In this document: one piece after another, positions 1-13,219 of the stretch
Layout of the letters: each line of letters starts with the position of its first letter
Position numbering within the stretch: position 1 is the first letter of the stretch
Assembly (NCBI GenBank): GCA_026874595.1
Contig: CM049317.1
Coordinates: forward strand, 34,686,901-34,750,900
DNA length: 64,000 nucleotides
Source: Sipunculus nudus
Lineage: Eukaryota > Annelida > Sipuncula > Golfingiida > Sipunculidae
Direction of reading: 5' to 3'
Program-made: the position numbers and the translations under genes
Notes under the pieces: model-generated
Told to the model about the DNA's origin: nothing
Databases searched by the model: none
What the model saw: only the letters and a program-made list of their open reading frames with translations

Positions 1-1277
1 ATTTGGTCATAGTTTGAAAAAAAGGGAAAAAATTGCAGTGTATGCAGTATTGACATGATCAGTTGCATTCTCCATTCAGAAGGTTTATCTATAAAGTATG
101 GGTTGTATGTCTACGATAGTTCTCCTTTCTACATTCATGGACACAGCACACTTTTACGCGTAAACAGAGTTTTATTTTCTGCCAGGAATTGTAAATTACA
201 ATAGTTAAGTAAACGGAGCATATATAGAGCATGTGTTGACAATATCCATTCTAAACAGAAGGTATTTGCCGGTTAAACATATTTCACACTTTGTCAAACA
301 TGATGCTACTGTGTAAATATAAACAGAAACTTATGCGTGTGTTTGATTGGTGATATTTCGTGATAAATCTTATTATACAATTATGGAAGATGTATGAATA
401 AGCAAAGTGATCATCCAGTTCAACATTATGCTACAAGATCATTATACTTAAATGAAGGGGAGGGGGATATTATTTGTTCCAACAGATCATAACCCTGCGT
501 TCAGGTTGGTTCAGTTTATGCCAATAACCAAGAGAAGGTTTGAGAACAAGACGTCCCTCAAAACAAATTATATGTGGCCCGACGATTATGTGTACAAAAA
601 ATTGCAATCCAAGATTTATTGGCATGCAAAATTTCTATCCAATACATCAAAATACTCATGACATATGAGAGTGGATGCACGGCCCAAAAACGCAATTGTA
701 GGTCGAGCCACCATTCTTGTGCATAAGTTAGAGCTATCCAAGATCTTATATTCTGGACAAGATCTATGGTAATATGGTCGTATGGTTCTAAAGATATGCC
801 ATTAGATTTCCGTAGGTTCCCGAGTTCAAGACCATCGATTATTATTTTCGTTTCCACACTGCCCTTGTTCGCTGTACATCTAAAAAATAATATGACTAAT
901 TTTAGAAACTAACATTTGGACAATCAGTCATACTCAAAAGTAAGATATTTAAAACTGATATTTTCATAGTTTTCAATCATGGCTCAGTTTCAATAATGTG
1001 CGAGATGGCCGGATATTCCAAGCTACCCTTTGATAAGAGTAATAATCATATGTATTTTTTTCTTGATATTTATTCGGGACCTTAACCTAGATTTTAAGCT
1101 TAAATACTTGTTCAAACTCTCCAAATTACTGCTTACTTGCGGGTAATAGGAGAGAGGGAGGGCTCTTCTTTTTCGTAGAATTTATTTTCGCGGTAATTTC
1201 ATTTTTTTGCGAAAATAGCGAATCTGAAACCCTAGCAAACAAAACGGCAACCATATTAAATGGTTATTTTATACTCT
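1..1277. other. No gene seen
   Basis: I see no spliced or long reading frame with recognisable protein similarity. Positions about 600-665 weakly resemble the tandem repeat family at 6.1-7.0 kb (a shared 'gcaaaatttc..ccaata' phrase followed by 'actcatga'), so a decayed copy of that repeat may lie here. Short TTCGCG-like fragments occur around 1185-1215. The rest is featureless AT-rich sequence. Confidence 0.5.
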
Positions 1278-1645
1278 TAGGCTGTAACGAGTCCCCTGGT
1301 GCACCGATGCATCGCGATTCATGGTCAAATATCGTTGTGGTATCGTCACATGTCCCAGTATCGATACATTCACGATATCCCACTTTCCAATAGGAAGCGT
1401 CGTGAAACGTCATAGACAAGAAATACGCTGAATGGTATTGATTGGCTTATCGTGTAGGAATCAATTTAATGAATGGTTTGGAAATAGACTTTTGGAGAAT
1501 AAGCTGATTTACATTTCTATATACAAGGTAAAACTTCGGCGCGAGATAAGATAAAATATCATACGTATATTGTATAGTGTATCGTGTCAATGGAAAAGTA
1601 TCGGATACACAACGTATTGTGAAGAAATGTATCGTTACAGCCCTA
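1278..1645. mobile_element. hAT-type MITE (putative)
   Basis: A ~370-bp block is bounded by inverted ends. The left end reads TAGGCTGTAACGAG and the reverse complement of the right end reads TAGGGCTGTAACGAT. The interior is rich in ATCG/CGAT words (such as atcgatacat and tatcgg). This terminal word is typical of small non-autonomous hAT elements in animals. It has no coding capacity. The 8 bases on either side (tatactct and ttaccaac) do not match, so a target duplication is not supported and the copy is probably old. Confidence 0.5.
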
Positions 1646-4326
1646 TTACCAACTGCCTTTCATTAATGGTAGATATTTTTGAGCGAATTATACACTTAAA
1701 CATTATTTTAAGGAGAACAAAAGAAAGTATAAATGCTTGGAATGTATTAGGTAATACCATATTAATCATCCCATATCCCACAACAATGAATCTTCCTTGA
1801 GGGTGGATGTGGGTCAGAAGGTATATGTATTTAGTAAAGTATTTAAAACCTCGCTCAGCTACTCCACGGACCTTATTCATACGCTCGTCTTAGACAAGAC
1901 GTATTATGGGAAAAGTTGATTTCTAGGCAAAATACACGCATATTAAACGAGGTCAGGGTTCGCCATGCTGTCACCGTGATAATTTCCGAGGAATATGATG
2001 AACTTCCATGAAACGCGACAGAAGTATTGTAAAACATATGATCTCACCTAAGTAAGATATCCGGCAAAATCCGAGTCTCTTTAATGAGGCCAGAAGTCAG
2101 TAGACTTTGATGGCGCGATGAGTTCTAACCAAAACCTTATGGATTTCATGAAACCCATTATGAATATTTACCAAAAGATATTCTCACCTGAATTAAATTC
2201 TCGTCAAAATCCTCTCCCTTTTAATGAAGTCAGAGGTTACAAGACATGCAACGGGCGTATTACACACTCTTGTGGTGCTGTAGCGCCAGATCGGCCCTCT
2301 GACATTATGGCCAGATCACTGGCTTGCCAGAGTGCCTGGACATCTGACTCTGAGGATCGCATTATAAGGCCCCATGAGGATGCAAATATTTTCGTCTTTT
2401 TTGACAACACCTCATTCCTTACAAGTATCGCGTAACTTCAAATAAACCCAGTAGACCTTTTTAATAAGTTTCATATCTCTCCAAGGACACCTACCATGTG
2501 TGTGATATATTCCGTTATAACCCAATATATTCGTATATTGTTCTGCATGTATGGGAGATATCTGCCTGCGGTCTGCCTGCTGACTGTATGCGGAGATACG
2601 GTTATAAAGCGTGCCATGGACTTTCAGGGCGGTTATAAATTTGGCTTGTGTCACGACTCAGTAGGGGGTCCTAACTGAGTCGTGTTTGTCACGGCTAGCG
2701 GTGCTCTTGTTATTGCAAGGTCCTAAAAAAACATCAGAAAAAGCGAGCGGGCGTATGCCTAGACTTGGCAGCCGGTAATGCGTACAAGAGTCGTCGGTGG
2801 GCCGTGTTTTTGGACAAGTGGCTGTATTTATTTTTCCTATATAACATCCATAAAACACCTGATGTCTAGGCTTATTTTGGAGAACTGAAAAAAATAAAAT
2901 TCTGATTCGAACTTTTTTATCTGAGAGTTTGTTGTTTCTTCAGTCAAACAAGACCAAGAAAATGGGGGCTTGTGTATCTCTTTCTCCAGCCATAATGGCC
3001 CGAATGCAGTGAAGCCGAAAATACCCCTCAAGTAGTCACAAACAAGCATTTGGACAACATGTCTTTGACTGTTCACATATTAAAAAAAATGACCGATATA
3101 CTGTCAATTTTATTGGAGATTATGCTGAATATACTTAAAAATCAAACAATGGGCTGATTTAATGTTTCATCACATAATGGCTAGAGCCAATTAGAGAAAG
3201 CCAGACCGTTCATTTCTACTTGGCCTATGCCATGTGAATAAATAGGACCACGTGTTCTGAAGTATGACTAAATTGCTACATCTAGAGTAGGTACTGCCAC
3301 CTGCCGGTAAGTTGTATAGCTAATGTTTTGCTCTTTGACCATCCACTTTTCCTGTTAAGGAGCCAGTGCAGAAGTTCGCAATCACAAGTTGTGACGATGG
3401 ATATTGTAGTAGATTTTTAAAGTTTCAGAGCACTTTTACTGAGGAAAGAAATCAACAAAGCTGCACCAAGAGTCGTGGTCAACTGATCAAAGTCTCCAGT
3501 AAGCATTCCTAGTTTTAGAGCAAAACATGGTACATGCATGATCTGCAGGTGATCTGCACACGAAAGGTTACATCAACCATGCTAAACATCAGTTACCAAA
3601 GTTCATCGGCATATTTGAAGCAGCTTATCAGCAAGTAGTTGAGGCAGTGTTTTCACCATATCTGCAGCATATCATTTAGTATGATTATAGTTCATATTCC
3701 TTAACTGCTCCAGGGTTAATGGGATTTGTGCTTATTATATGCTCCCCTAGCGTAGATTTTGATAAACGTACCCTTCGCCGGAGTTCCCAAATAATATCAA
3801 ATGCCTAAGAAATTATGGGAGAATATAGAAAATAACCCCCAGGACACACTAGAATCCAAGACCAAGAACGGACATTCCGACGCACGGAAAAAGAGGAGTT
3901 GTATGACAACGTATTCGTGTCACCGTCAACAATGGCGTCAATTTATCTTCAAGGGTGTGTGTGTGTTGGGGGGGGGGGGTAAACTTGGGACAACCATTCG
4001 ATAAACATTTCATGATAAACTGAGAAATTGGAGCAAAGCCTTTAATTTCTAATTAGTAATATATTTCATTTCCAGTATATAAATATTATTTTTCTCTGTA
4101 TTATCTCCCCCTGTATTGACGCTCCTGGCGGTCACGTCTATTATAAGTCACTATTCATGAGCCTTGTTCAGGCAACAAACTTCTGTTTTTGAAGTACCAG
4201 ATTGATAAGTATTTTATCGCATCCGAGGAGCCTGCTTTATCACACTTCACAAGCACTCTTAAACTTATTGGTGTAAAAAGTGGCAAGTTATTTTTATTTT
4301 CACCTACGTGCCGTTTATTTTTGTTA

Positions 4327-4329
<3 letters not shown>
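1646..4329. other. No gene seen; short repeat fragments
   Basis: No supportable gene. A ~40-bp phrase at about 2242-2282 (containing caacgggcgtatta and cactcttgtggtgct) recurs at 9672-9712 beside the decayed BEL element. Part of it (ggtgctcttgttatt) is also present at about 2700-2716. These look like leftovers of a dispersed repeat. A short poly-G tract lies at about 3969-3979. Confidence 0.4.

Positions 4330-4381
<52 letters not shown>
4330..4381. repeat. (TA)n microsatellite
   Basis: About 25 uninterrupted TA units followed by unique sequence. It is one of at least five such tracts in the window. Confidence 0.95.
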
Positions 4382-4384
<3 letters not shown>

Positions 4385-4711
4385 TATTTCAATTTGTTCA
4401 TGGGATCAGCAAACATACGGCTGTGGGCAACCTACAAAGAGAAACTAAGGTTTAAAGAGAAACCTCTTAGATATAGTAAATATTGTGTAGCTGCATGATT
4501 GTAATAAGCAGCGCTTTATCCATCGTTCATTCGCCATTGCGTTTAGTCTATACACCGTGTATTTTACAACATTTGGGTTGCACCTAAGTCTACATTTAGG
4601 ATATTTTGAAAGATTTTCGCAATACACTACAGCTCTTCTCATCTACTAAAAGTACACACCATATCGTTGTAAAGCACACATCACACCTACTTCAAAAATA
4701 TCAATTTCATA

Positions 4712-5690
4712 TCAGAGGGGATATATATATGTGTGTGTGTGGTGGTGTGTGTAATGGCATTCGGGATATGGGTCACAGATCTTATTTCTCTGAATTTACA
4801 CCTGAAAATCATTAGCATGTAGACTTACAATTAAAATCTGTATACGGTCATCCGCCTGTCATGACCAAAGAGACACCAATTAGGGCTCCAACAGGTATAA
4901 AAATCTGAAGTGTCCGGGATGCTCAGACCAAATGATAGGTGATCCATGCCATCTTTTTTTCATGGTAAAATAAATATTTGTTTTATTTAAAGAAATGTGT
5001 GCATCATTATATGACTGAATATCATTTCATCATACATTTTATTACCATTTTATTGGAGTGAAAGCTAAGGGTTAGTTGTCAGCCCAGTGTTTACAAAATT
5101 GACTAATTTTTTAGGCAGACATCCGTGGTCAGTATTTATTATAAGAGACAACTGTGATCCTCCCTGTCAAACAGCAAGATATTTCAGAACGTCCGGTCGA
5201 TCGGTAGGATCTCCAGAATCGAGCGTCCGAGTCAGATTCCGAGCATCACAGATGCTTATCCCCGCGTTTCTGAAAGCCCTACCCAGTACCCCAAAGCGTA
5301 GCTTACAAAGTGTTCCTTGAGTCCAACATTTTATAACACACATTTTGGTTAATTTTAAGGTACTTTCTTTATTTGAATGTAAATATTACAAAGCAATGGC
5401 ATGTACAGGTGTTTCCTACTAAGGTGCACGTTAAGTTAATGTCAAGATATTTTCTTTATCGGAATATTAATATTTATTGCAAGAAATGGCGTGTACAGAT
5501 GTTTCCTGTTGACGTAGGCATGCGCCTTCAATTTAACATGAAGTGCGAACACACTTGCATAATTTTCAGCATAGGCGGCAATACCGGGGGGGGGGGGGGG
5601 GGGGCTTAGCAACAAAATGATGGGTATAAAAACATCCACTGTTTTAATATTGAGTATTTGCACTCTCTCATGTATATATATATACCGTAA
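4712..5690 (+). repeat. Dispersed repeat family R1, copy A
   Basis: This ~0.96-kb block matches 9,770-10,735 in the same orientation at roughly 80-85 percent by eye. It starts in an (AT)n/(GT)n tract. It runs through shared phrases such as tgtcatgaccaaagagacac, ccaaatgataggtgatccat and gatgcttatccccgcg, and contains a poly-G tract (5586-5604) at the same relative place as the poly-G tracts of copy B. It ends near tattgagtatttgcac. The reading frames inside are not conserved between the copies, so the block is not evidently coding. Its class is unknown. Confidence 0.8.
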
Positions 5691-6150
5691 ACTAGGGCTA
5701 TATTGTGTCAGTCAGGGCAAAAAATTGAAAATATAACGGTTAAATAAGCCTTTATATCCCTACTGTGATCATTTTTTAAGCTTAGAATTACATGTACTTT
5801 TTATTAGTTATATAGGTATAACAAACCTATCCCATATACTCAAAAATATAGATTAGATGTTGCTTGTTTGGTCTTTTTAAAAAATAAATGACCACAAGAA
5901 CCTATGTGTTATAAGATAATTTTATCAAATGGTTTAAACAAGATTTTTTGTTTCAAAAGTTGAGGCTGCATTTCAAATTGGAAAAAAACCCTTGACTATA
6001 AAACTTATACATTAGAGATCAGTAGAGACATCATCTCATCATTTAACATAAAGAAATATTTATTAAATACATGATTGAAAAACATAAATATAATAAAAAA
6101 ATTGACATGATTTGCATAGACAATTTTATGTTTCTTGGTTTCTTGGTAAG
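5691..6150. other. AT-rich, nothing recognised
   Basis: Very AT-rich sequence with short poly-A/T tracts. No gene or repeat is recognised. Confidence 0.5.
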
Positions 6151-6154
6151 ACAT

Positions 6155-7000
6155 GAGCAATTTTCACCCAATCACACGTACGGATAGATGCCACAGGAAA
6201 ATGATTGCAGATGGCGCCACCAATCTTGAGTACAAGATGGAGTCAAAGATCTATGGATATGCAAAATTTCAAGCCAATAGGGCAAATCACTCATGAGAAA
6301 AGGGCATTAAATTTTTCTACAAAAACTGGAAAAATAGGTGGCACCACCTGTCTGGTTTACGAGAAAAGTTTCCCAAGATGGATGGACATGTCAAATTTTA
6401 GTCCAATACCTTGAACCACTCCCGAGAATTGAGCAATTTACACCCAAAGCACATATACGGATGACGCCACAGGAAACCGATTGCAGATGACACAACCAGT
6501 CTAGAGTACAAGATTTAGGAGTCCAAGATTTATGGATATGTACAAATTCAGGCCAATACGGCCAATCACTCTTGAAAAAAAGGGCAATAATTTATTCTAA
6601 AAAAAAGCGGGAAAGTAGTTGGCGCTACCTGTCTGGTTCATGAGAAAACTTTCCAAGATGGATGGACATGCCATAGCTGAGACCGATACCTTGAACCATT
6701 CCTGAGATATGAGCAATTTTCACCAAAAGCAAATATACGGATGGACGCCACGCAAAAACAACTGCTCATGGCACCATCAGTCTTGTTTACGAGATAGAGG
6801 TGTCAAGAATCTATTAACATTGACAATTTTAACCCATTACATTGAAGAACCACTTAGACGAATAGATGGCAAATGCACAAGTGTATGCTACCCAAAATTG
6901 TTGTGGGTAGCACCACCAGTCATGATAACGAACTGGAGAGATCAAAGATATTTGGACATGCAAACTTTCAGCTCAATAAATTATTTGTTTGAGAGGAGCT
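6155..7000 (+). repeat. Tandem array of ~278-bp units, three copies
   Basis: The phrase gagcaatttt/ta-caccc recurs at 6155, 6431 and 6711, a spacing of 276 and 280 bases. It is followed each time by an acggatg-cgccac word and, in the first two units, by gattgcagatg. Later in each unit come a 'caccagtct'-like phrase, a 'ccaagat.tatggatatg' phrase and 'ccaata..g.caatcact'. The units are degenerate and the short ORFs that run through them are not consistent. Relatives lie at 11.8-13.2 kb and near 32.1 kb, so the unit belongs to a dispersed as well as tandem family. Confidence 0.8.
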
Positions 7001-9700
7001 AGTCTAGATATCCCCGTCAAAGGTGCCACGTGATTCTTGACATCAGGATTTATAATCCTAATGTAGCTGCACGCTCCGTACCCGTACTTACGTGCGTCAC
7101 AAAAGTTGTGAATCTCTGCAACTCCGCCCAGGAATTCAGCCGGACAAACACATCTTGGAAATTTCAACTCAAAGGGATGTCTGAGTGATTCCATCCAGCT
7201 GGTCCATTTCTATGCCAATTCAATCGAGACGGAGGCATCCAATGATACCTTCGAGCGTGTAAATTGTTGGAATATTACTTTTCCTTGGTGCACAACAACG
7301 GAAACGAGACCCAAGGTGTCATACAAACGAGCTAATTGACTCAACATCAGTCGTTTCGTCACATTCGTTGGGATGTCTTCCCACTTTCTAGTATAATAAA
7401 GGTTGTCAGTCGTGAGGTCCCTCTTGTTCCCCACTGCTTTGCTATGCAGATATCTCTTTGACTTCTGTTGCTCTTTCGACAACTGGGATTGACTCCAGTA
7501 ACTCTTGGTTGTTGACCACGAACTTGGTGAGGTTAAAACCCCCATTACTGTGCACTTTCTTGCATCCAAATACAAATTATGCAGCTTCTTTTATGGCCGG
7601 GATTGCCTTCAGTAGACAATCCACATACAGGGCAATGGTTAACTGCACGCTTAACAAAGCTACTACACGGAAAGTCATCCGTTGTCCTGCGTAATTCGAA
7701 CGTGCTGCTGGAGGAACACCACACTTCACCGAAGAGATGGGACTCTTTAAAAGATTATATTCTTTAATGATATCTCCCTCTATACTGTCCTTTTCTGGAA
7801 ACCGGACTTGGTGGTACATAGCTTAAACATCTGCCATAACTGCACATTCATACTGTCTAAACCGCAGTAGAATGTTGATAAACTTTTTTCATTCAAGTCA
7901 GGTCCTTGCAAACACCGATTATTCAGGGAAATCCCTCCGAGCTTGGCAGCACAGTGAAAGCTATTCTGAATTTGCCTGGTTTTGATTCGCTGAGCACATG
8001 ATGGTGTGGCAAGTACCATACAGATCCATCACACAAGGAGAGTTCTGCTTCCGGAAAAGGTTCTGCATATCCATCTGCAACGAGTGTGAAGATGTTTTCC
8101 GCATAAGTTTCCATCATACCGGATTTCTGTAACCTATGCACCAGGTTGGTCAGTCTCTTCAATTCCATGCGGCGATTGGGAGGTAGGTTAGGGCAGCTGT
8201 CCTTCCAAGGTATAGGCAGCTCGTAATGGCCGATCTTTATGACGAATCTCTCGGTTCAACAAGTTCAGCACCGTTTTGTCTTCGACTGGCATGGCCAGGG
8301 GATCCTCATCTTGAGATTCGATCTCCCAAAGGCTTTTCAGTAGTTGTTCAATTTCAATGTCAACGCAGTGGGAAACAATAGCACCCTCCAAGTTTTCATT
8401 AACCGGGCCATGAAGCGACCAACCGAGCATCGTCAACGTGCATAAGGCTGGTTAAATGTCCCATTAGACCGGACATCTAACGGCAAGAGAAGGTGTGCAT
8501 TATCCATGCCAACTAGCACTTGTGCCTGGGTTTCTGCCGTCAAACGTCGAAGCGACAGATCGGCTAAGTGAAGATACCTTTTGAGATCTATTGACTGCTT
8601 GGGCCACCTGGCTGGGATGTGGGAAACCACATGTACATTTTTCAGATAAAATGTCTGCCCATTTGAGGAAGTGACGTTCAGAGAGACACAGGTGGAGCTG
8701 AAATCCCTGCTTTTCCCCAGTTTACTCATACGAAAATTGACATATTATCCCTCTAACTGCAAGTCTGATACTAGTTTGGTAGAAACAAATGTGTTCGTGG
8801 ACCCCGTATCTAACAACGACCACAAATTCATCTGATCGTTAACCGTTACCGGTACCACGGGCAGATACACGACATTGCAAGCTCAATTGGAAACCTGTCC
8901 TGTAGCTTTATTGCTTTCACTAGATCAAAATGTGAATACTTTGAATGCTTTCTTTTGCATCCCTTTGTGTTACACTGGGTAGGTTTTCCACATAACTGTG
9001 CTCTAAACCCCAATGCAAAACAATTAAAGCATAATCTTTTCTCAACAACAAAGTCAAACCTTGCCTGTTGGGACATTTTTCTGGATCTTCACAATTGTAT
9101 AATTCATGATACCCTTGTTCACAAATATACATGGTCAAGAGTTCATCCCAGATTTTGCATTCTGGGATGAAACTGTCGTTTGTGTAAGTGACAACCCTGA
9201 AACATGTTTAACATTATGCTTTGACAAATCACCATAAACAGGGTCGTTCATCTCTAAAGACATCAAGTTCATGAAATTCGAGAAAGCTTTAAAGTCAGGA
9301 TATTTACCAGTAGAGTTCTTTGTCTCTAGTGCCGTTCTACGCCAACGATTCCCGATGAAGTTCGGGCAACGATGTAGGATGTCCAGTATCCCCTTTGGGT
9401 GTCCATCTCCTGTAACATGCTCAATTGTTCCTGATATGATAGAAGATGATATATCATTGCACTACCTGGGCTCTGGACACACTTTTCCAACTAATAGTTG
9501 GGATATCAAACACTGCGATATGAAGTAAGGGTCACCGAAGCGATCCTTCAGGATTTTACGGGCATGTTGATATCCATTGTCTCCGCCGACTAAAGCACAA
9601 TTTCTGATAGCTGCTTTAGCTTGACCACTCGTATACTGAAGTAATTTTGTGAGCTTTGTTTGGCTATTAAAGCATGCAACGGGCGTATTAAGCACTCTTG
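6973..9700 (-). pseudogene. Decayed BEL/Pao retrotransposon gag-pol, minus strand
   Basis: Reading down the minus strand, fragments appear in the order of a BEL/Pao polyprotein. First come a DUF1759-type Gag piece (9695-9462, with 'HARKILKDRFGDP') and Cys/His zinc-knuckle pieces in two frames (9138-8846, 'CFNCFALGF'). Next is an aspartic-protease active site LLDTGSTNTF (about 8822-8785), then the linker (8729-8188). Then come reverse-transcriptase pieces: VWYLPHHHV near 8010, ISLNNRCLQGPDL near 7910, and MYHQVRFP near 7815. An RNase H-like stretch follows (7194-6973). The frames are cut by many frameshifts and stops, including a stop just before the MYHQV motif. The polymerase YVDD appears as YVDC. 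No integrase or LTRs are seen, and the 3' part seems replaced by the tandem repeats at 6.1-7.0 kb. It is clearly older than the BEL copy at 53.6 kb. Confidence 0.85.
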
Positions 9701-9728
9701 TGGTGCTCTTGTTATTTATATATTTACA

Positions 9729-9732
<4 letters not shown>

Positions 9733-9783
<51 letters not shown>

Positions 9784-9790
9784 GTGTGTT
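9733..9790. repeat. (TA)n(TG)n compound microsatellite
   Basis: A run of TA units passes into TG units. It forms the 5' edge of dispersed repeat copy B, as the equivalent tract does for copy A at 4712. Confidence 0.9.
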
Positions 9791-10735
9791 ATAGCAATCG
9801 GAAAAGAGGGCACATATCTTATTTCTCTTAACTGTACACCTAAAAATCAGTTTCATGAAGACATACAATTAAAATCTGTATATGGTCAGTCGGCTGTCAT
9901 GACCAAAGAGACACAAATTAGGGCTTCAACAGGTATAACATCTGCAGTGAACGGGATGTTCAGACCAAATGATAGGTGATCCATGCCAATTTTTTTTTGT
10001 TTATGTAAAATTAAATATTTTGTTTTATATAAAGTAATTTTTGCATCATTAAAGGATTAAATATTATTTCATTATACATGTATTACCATTTTACTTGAGT
10101 GAAATCTAGGGGTTAGTTGTCAGCACAGTGTTTACAGAATTGACAAATTTTTGAGGCAGACATGAGTGGTCAGTATCCTCCCTGTCCAGCAGCCAGATAT
10201 TTCACACATCCGGTCGATTGCCAGAATCGAGTGTCCGAGACAGATTCCGGGCACCACAGATGCTTATCCCCGCGTCCCTGAAAGCCCTGCCCAATTCCCC
10301 TTAAGCGTAACTTACAAAGTGTTCCTTGAGTCAAACTTTTATAACACACATTTTGGTTAGTGTTAAAGTACTTTCTTTATTTGAATGTAAATCTTTATTA
10401 CAAAGCAATGGCATGTACAGGTGTTTCCTACTAAGGTGCACGTTTAGTTAATGGTAAGATATTTTCCTTATCGGGATATAAATATTTATTGCAAGAAAAG
10501 GCGTGTACATATGTTTCTTGCTGACTTAGGCATGCGCTTTCAGTTTTACAAGAAGTGCTAACACATTTGTATGTTTTCAATCAGCAAAGGCGGTGAAACC
10601 GGGGGGGGGGGGGGGGATGGGGGGTCTTTACCCTAATGTAATTGTTGGGGGGGGGGGGGCTGAGCAACACAATGATGCGTGTAAAAACATCGACTATTTT
10701 ATTATAGAGTATTTGCACCCTCTTATATAGCAAAC
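9770..10735 (+). repeat. Dispersed repeat family R1, copy B
   Basis: Second copy of the ~0.96-kb repeat at 4,712-5,690, in the same orientation. It carries two poly-G tracts (about 10602-10617 and 10648-10660) where copy A has one. A short third fragment with the phrase 'gagtgaaatctaggggttag' lies at about 11095-11135. Copy B directly abuts the 5' end of the decayed BEL element. Confidence 0.8.
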
Positions 10736-11825
10736 AAATTATAAATGACAATTCTGGACATTTATGTAAGGATTTACAACCTTGACCAATACTTATTAAC
10801 TAGAGACCAGCAAACTTTAGATACCATCTCTTTTTTACAGCAATTATTTGTAGAAATATAACTTGGTACTTAATTGTGTTTTGTATGTACCGGGTAACTA
10901 ATATAAAAATAACAGGGTTCCATAATTAAAAAAATGGGTATTTGAATACAACTTTTTATGATACTTTTAAAATAAATCATTCGTATACCACATATTTACT
11001 TTACCACTTTCAAATGCTCTGTAATATAAGTAATCACAACAAACGCGTTTACAGTAATAGATTAATTAAGATATTCAGGCAAAATGAATTTACTGGAGTG
11101 AAATCTAGGGGTTAGATGTCAGCCCCCAGGATACAAGTTTTTCACAATAACTAGTCTCCATTCCAGTGGAGAAATGGACTCAAAAATTATTCCAAAAATC
11201 AAACAATAAGATAATGAGTAAATTAACCTAAGGTTGAAACAAATCAAGCTAAAACGTATTTACAATTGTCAAATATACTACCTGAAACCTGGCCATACTT
11301 TTATGAAACAGTGCTGCCACCTAGAGTTTCATCTAGAACTAATGTTTTGTTATATAATTTATGGCAACTCCGTATATCATTATTTTACATTTGCCTATGG
11401 CTGCCATGTAACGGGTAAAGGTACGTTTCATCCCAATATATCTGCATTTGTACCACTTATGGATCATAAGGGTCTACTTAGAACTGTTCAAATAGCCCCC
11501 TCAACCTGTTCAAAGTAGGCGCAAGGTCAAAATAGACACAAGTAGAGTATTTAAATCAGACCTTCAAAATAATATAATATTCTTTTTATGCCTCACTAAA
11601 TAACAGAAGCATTGGATAATGCTAGGAGAGTTGCATATTCATATCTTTAGCTGTGTGGATTATAGTTGGATCACATGTCAACTAGTGGCCAATGGGCAAT
11701 GACGCTCAGCTGAATTTAAGGAACGATGAACAACGACCTAAATGACCGCAAGAGTGCTAAAAATTCAAGAATTTTGTGAATAGTCTTCATAAATGGGTTT
11801 CAGTTGGCTTTTGGACAGGTGACCA
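10736..11825. other. No gene seen
   Basis: AT-rich sequence with the small R1 fragment at 11095-11135. No other repeat or gene is recognised. Confidence 0.45.
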
Positions 11826-11849
11826 CTTTATTTGAAGGTCCCATCAATA

Positions 11850-13160
11850 GATGAAAAAAAATGTGTACAAATTTGGGAAAATACTTTTAGCGCCACCAGT
11901 CTAATAAATAGATTAAAAATTGCCCATAAAGTTGAAAAAAAAATACAATTGGCGCCACCAATGTAGAGGAACTGATGTAACAGTCCTGGATCCATATGCA
12001 TACACAATATGATGGCCATCAGTGCATTAGTTATTCAGATACTGGAGTTTTTGTATCACATTTTAAACTAGCAAAACAGATTGTCGACAAGCGACAATGT
12101 TTATGGGTGAAGTGAGGGATGGATTGAGTAGTATGTCACACCACTCCTGAATATGTTCCACAAAAACTTGAGAAAAGGCATTAATTTAATCAACAAAAAC
12201 ACCTGGCCACCTGCCTTGTTTACGAGAAAACTCTCCAAGACGGATTGACAAGCCAAATTTCAGACCAATACCTGGAACCACTCCTAAGATAGGAACAAGT
12301 TTCACCCAAAGCAAATGTACGGATGGATGTCACAGGAAAACGATTGCAGATGGATCCACCAGTCAGGAGAATAAGATGAAGGAGTCCAAATACAATTTCC
12401 AAGATGGACGGACATGCCAAATTTCAGACCAATACCTTGAACCACTTCAAGAGCATTGGTTCATTCTACGGAAACGGGAAACTAAGTGTCTGGTTTACGA
12501 GAAAATCTTCCATGATGGATGGACATGCCATATTTCAGACCAATACCTTGAACCACTTTGGAGATATGAGAAATTTTCACCCAAAACACATGTACAGATG
12601 GACGCCACGGAAAAATGATTGCAGATGGCGCCAAAGGTCTTGTGTACAAGATGGAGGAGTCCAATATCTATGGATATGCACAATTTTAGGTCAATACGGC
12701 TAATCACTCCTCAGTAAAGGGCATTAATTTATTCTAAAATAAGGAAAGATAGGTGGCGCCACATGTCTGGTTCATGAGAAAACTTTCCAAGATGGATGGA
12801 GGACATAGATGAGAGAACAACTATGCCTGGTTTCGAAAAGATCGGTGCGAGGGTCTCAGAGGAGTTCTCCGAAAAGAAACGCAGAGTTTTTGTGTCACAA
12901 TTTTTAATTATTTTGAGGCTACTAAAATTCCCCATAGCTCAGAGGACATGGGTAACAGAGACTCTTTAGATGATAAGTTAGATGATTCTAGGTCAAACAG
13001 TTATGATAAATGCCCTGTTAAAAATGAGGCTTTATTTGAAGGTCTCAAAAATAGAGAAATGAAATGCTTAAAAATTTGAAAAAAAATACAGGTGGCGCCA
13101 CCAGTCTGCATGAACTAAAGAAACAGTCCATGATCAATATGCATGCAAAGTATCATGGTG
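11850..13160 (+). repeat. Cluster of ~278-bp-type repeat units and GGCGCCACC units
   Basis: Two units of the 6.1-7.0 kb tandem family recur here (phrase 'ttcacccaaa.ca.atgtac' at about 12300 and 12573, spacing ~270). They are flanked by a second unit type containing tggcgccacca. The second type appears at about 11950 and 13095, each followed by 'gaact..' 'aacagtcc' 'atccatatgca' or 'atcaatatgca', and then 'tttttgt' or 'cttttgt'. A further copy of the second type lies at 32,130. Neither unit has a stable reading frame. The symmetrical order (type 2, type 1, type 1, type 2) suggests one larger repeat element with an internal tandem. Confidence 0.7.
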
Positions 13161-13219
13161 ATCAATGCATTATTTATTCACATACTCGAGCTTTTGTTTC
13201 ATTTTTTTTATTATTATTC

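Noticed and set aside
2118-2435. 105-codon plus-strand frame
   Set aside because: It overlaps a short phrase shared with 9.67 kb (repeat debris) and shows no domain.
6155-7000. CRISPR-like array
   Set aside because: Units are ~278 bp, degenerate and without short direct repeats separated by unique spacers; the sequence is eukaryotic.
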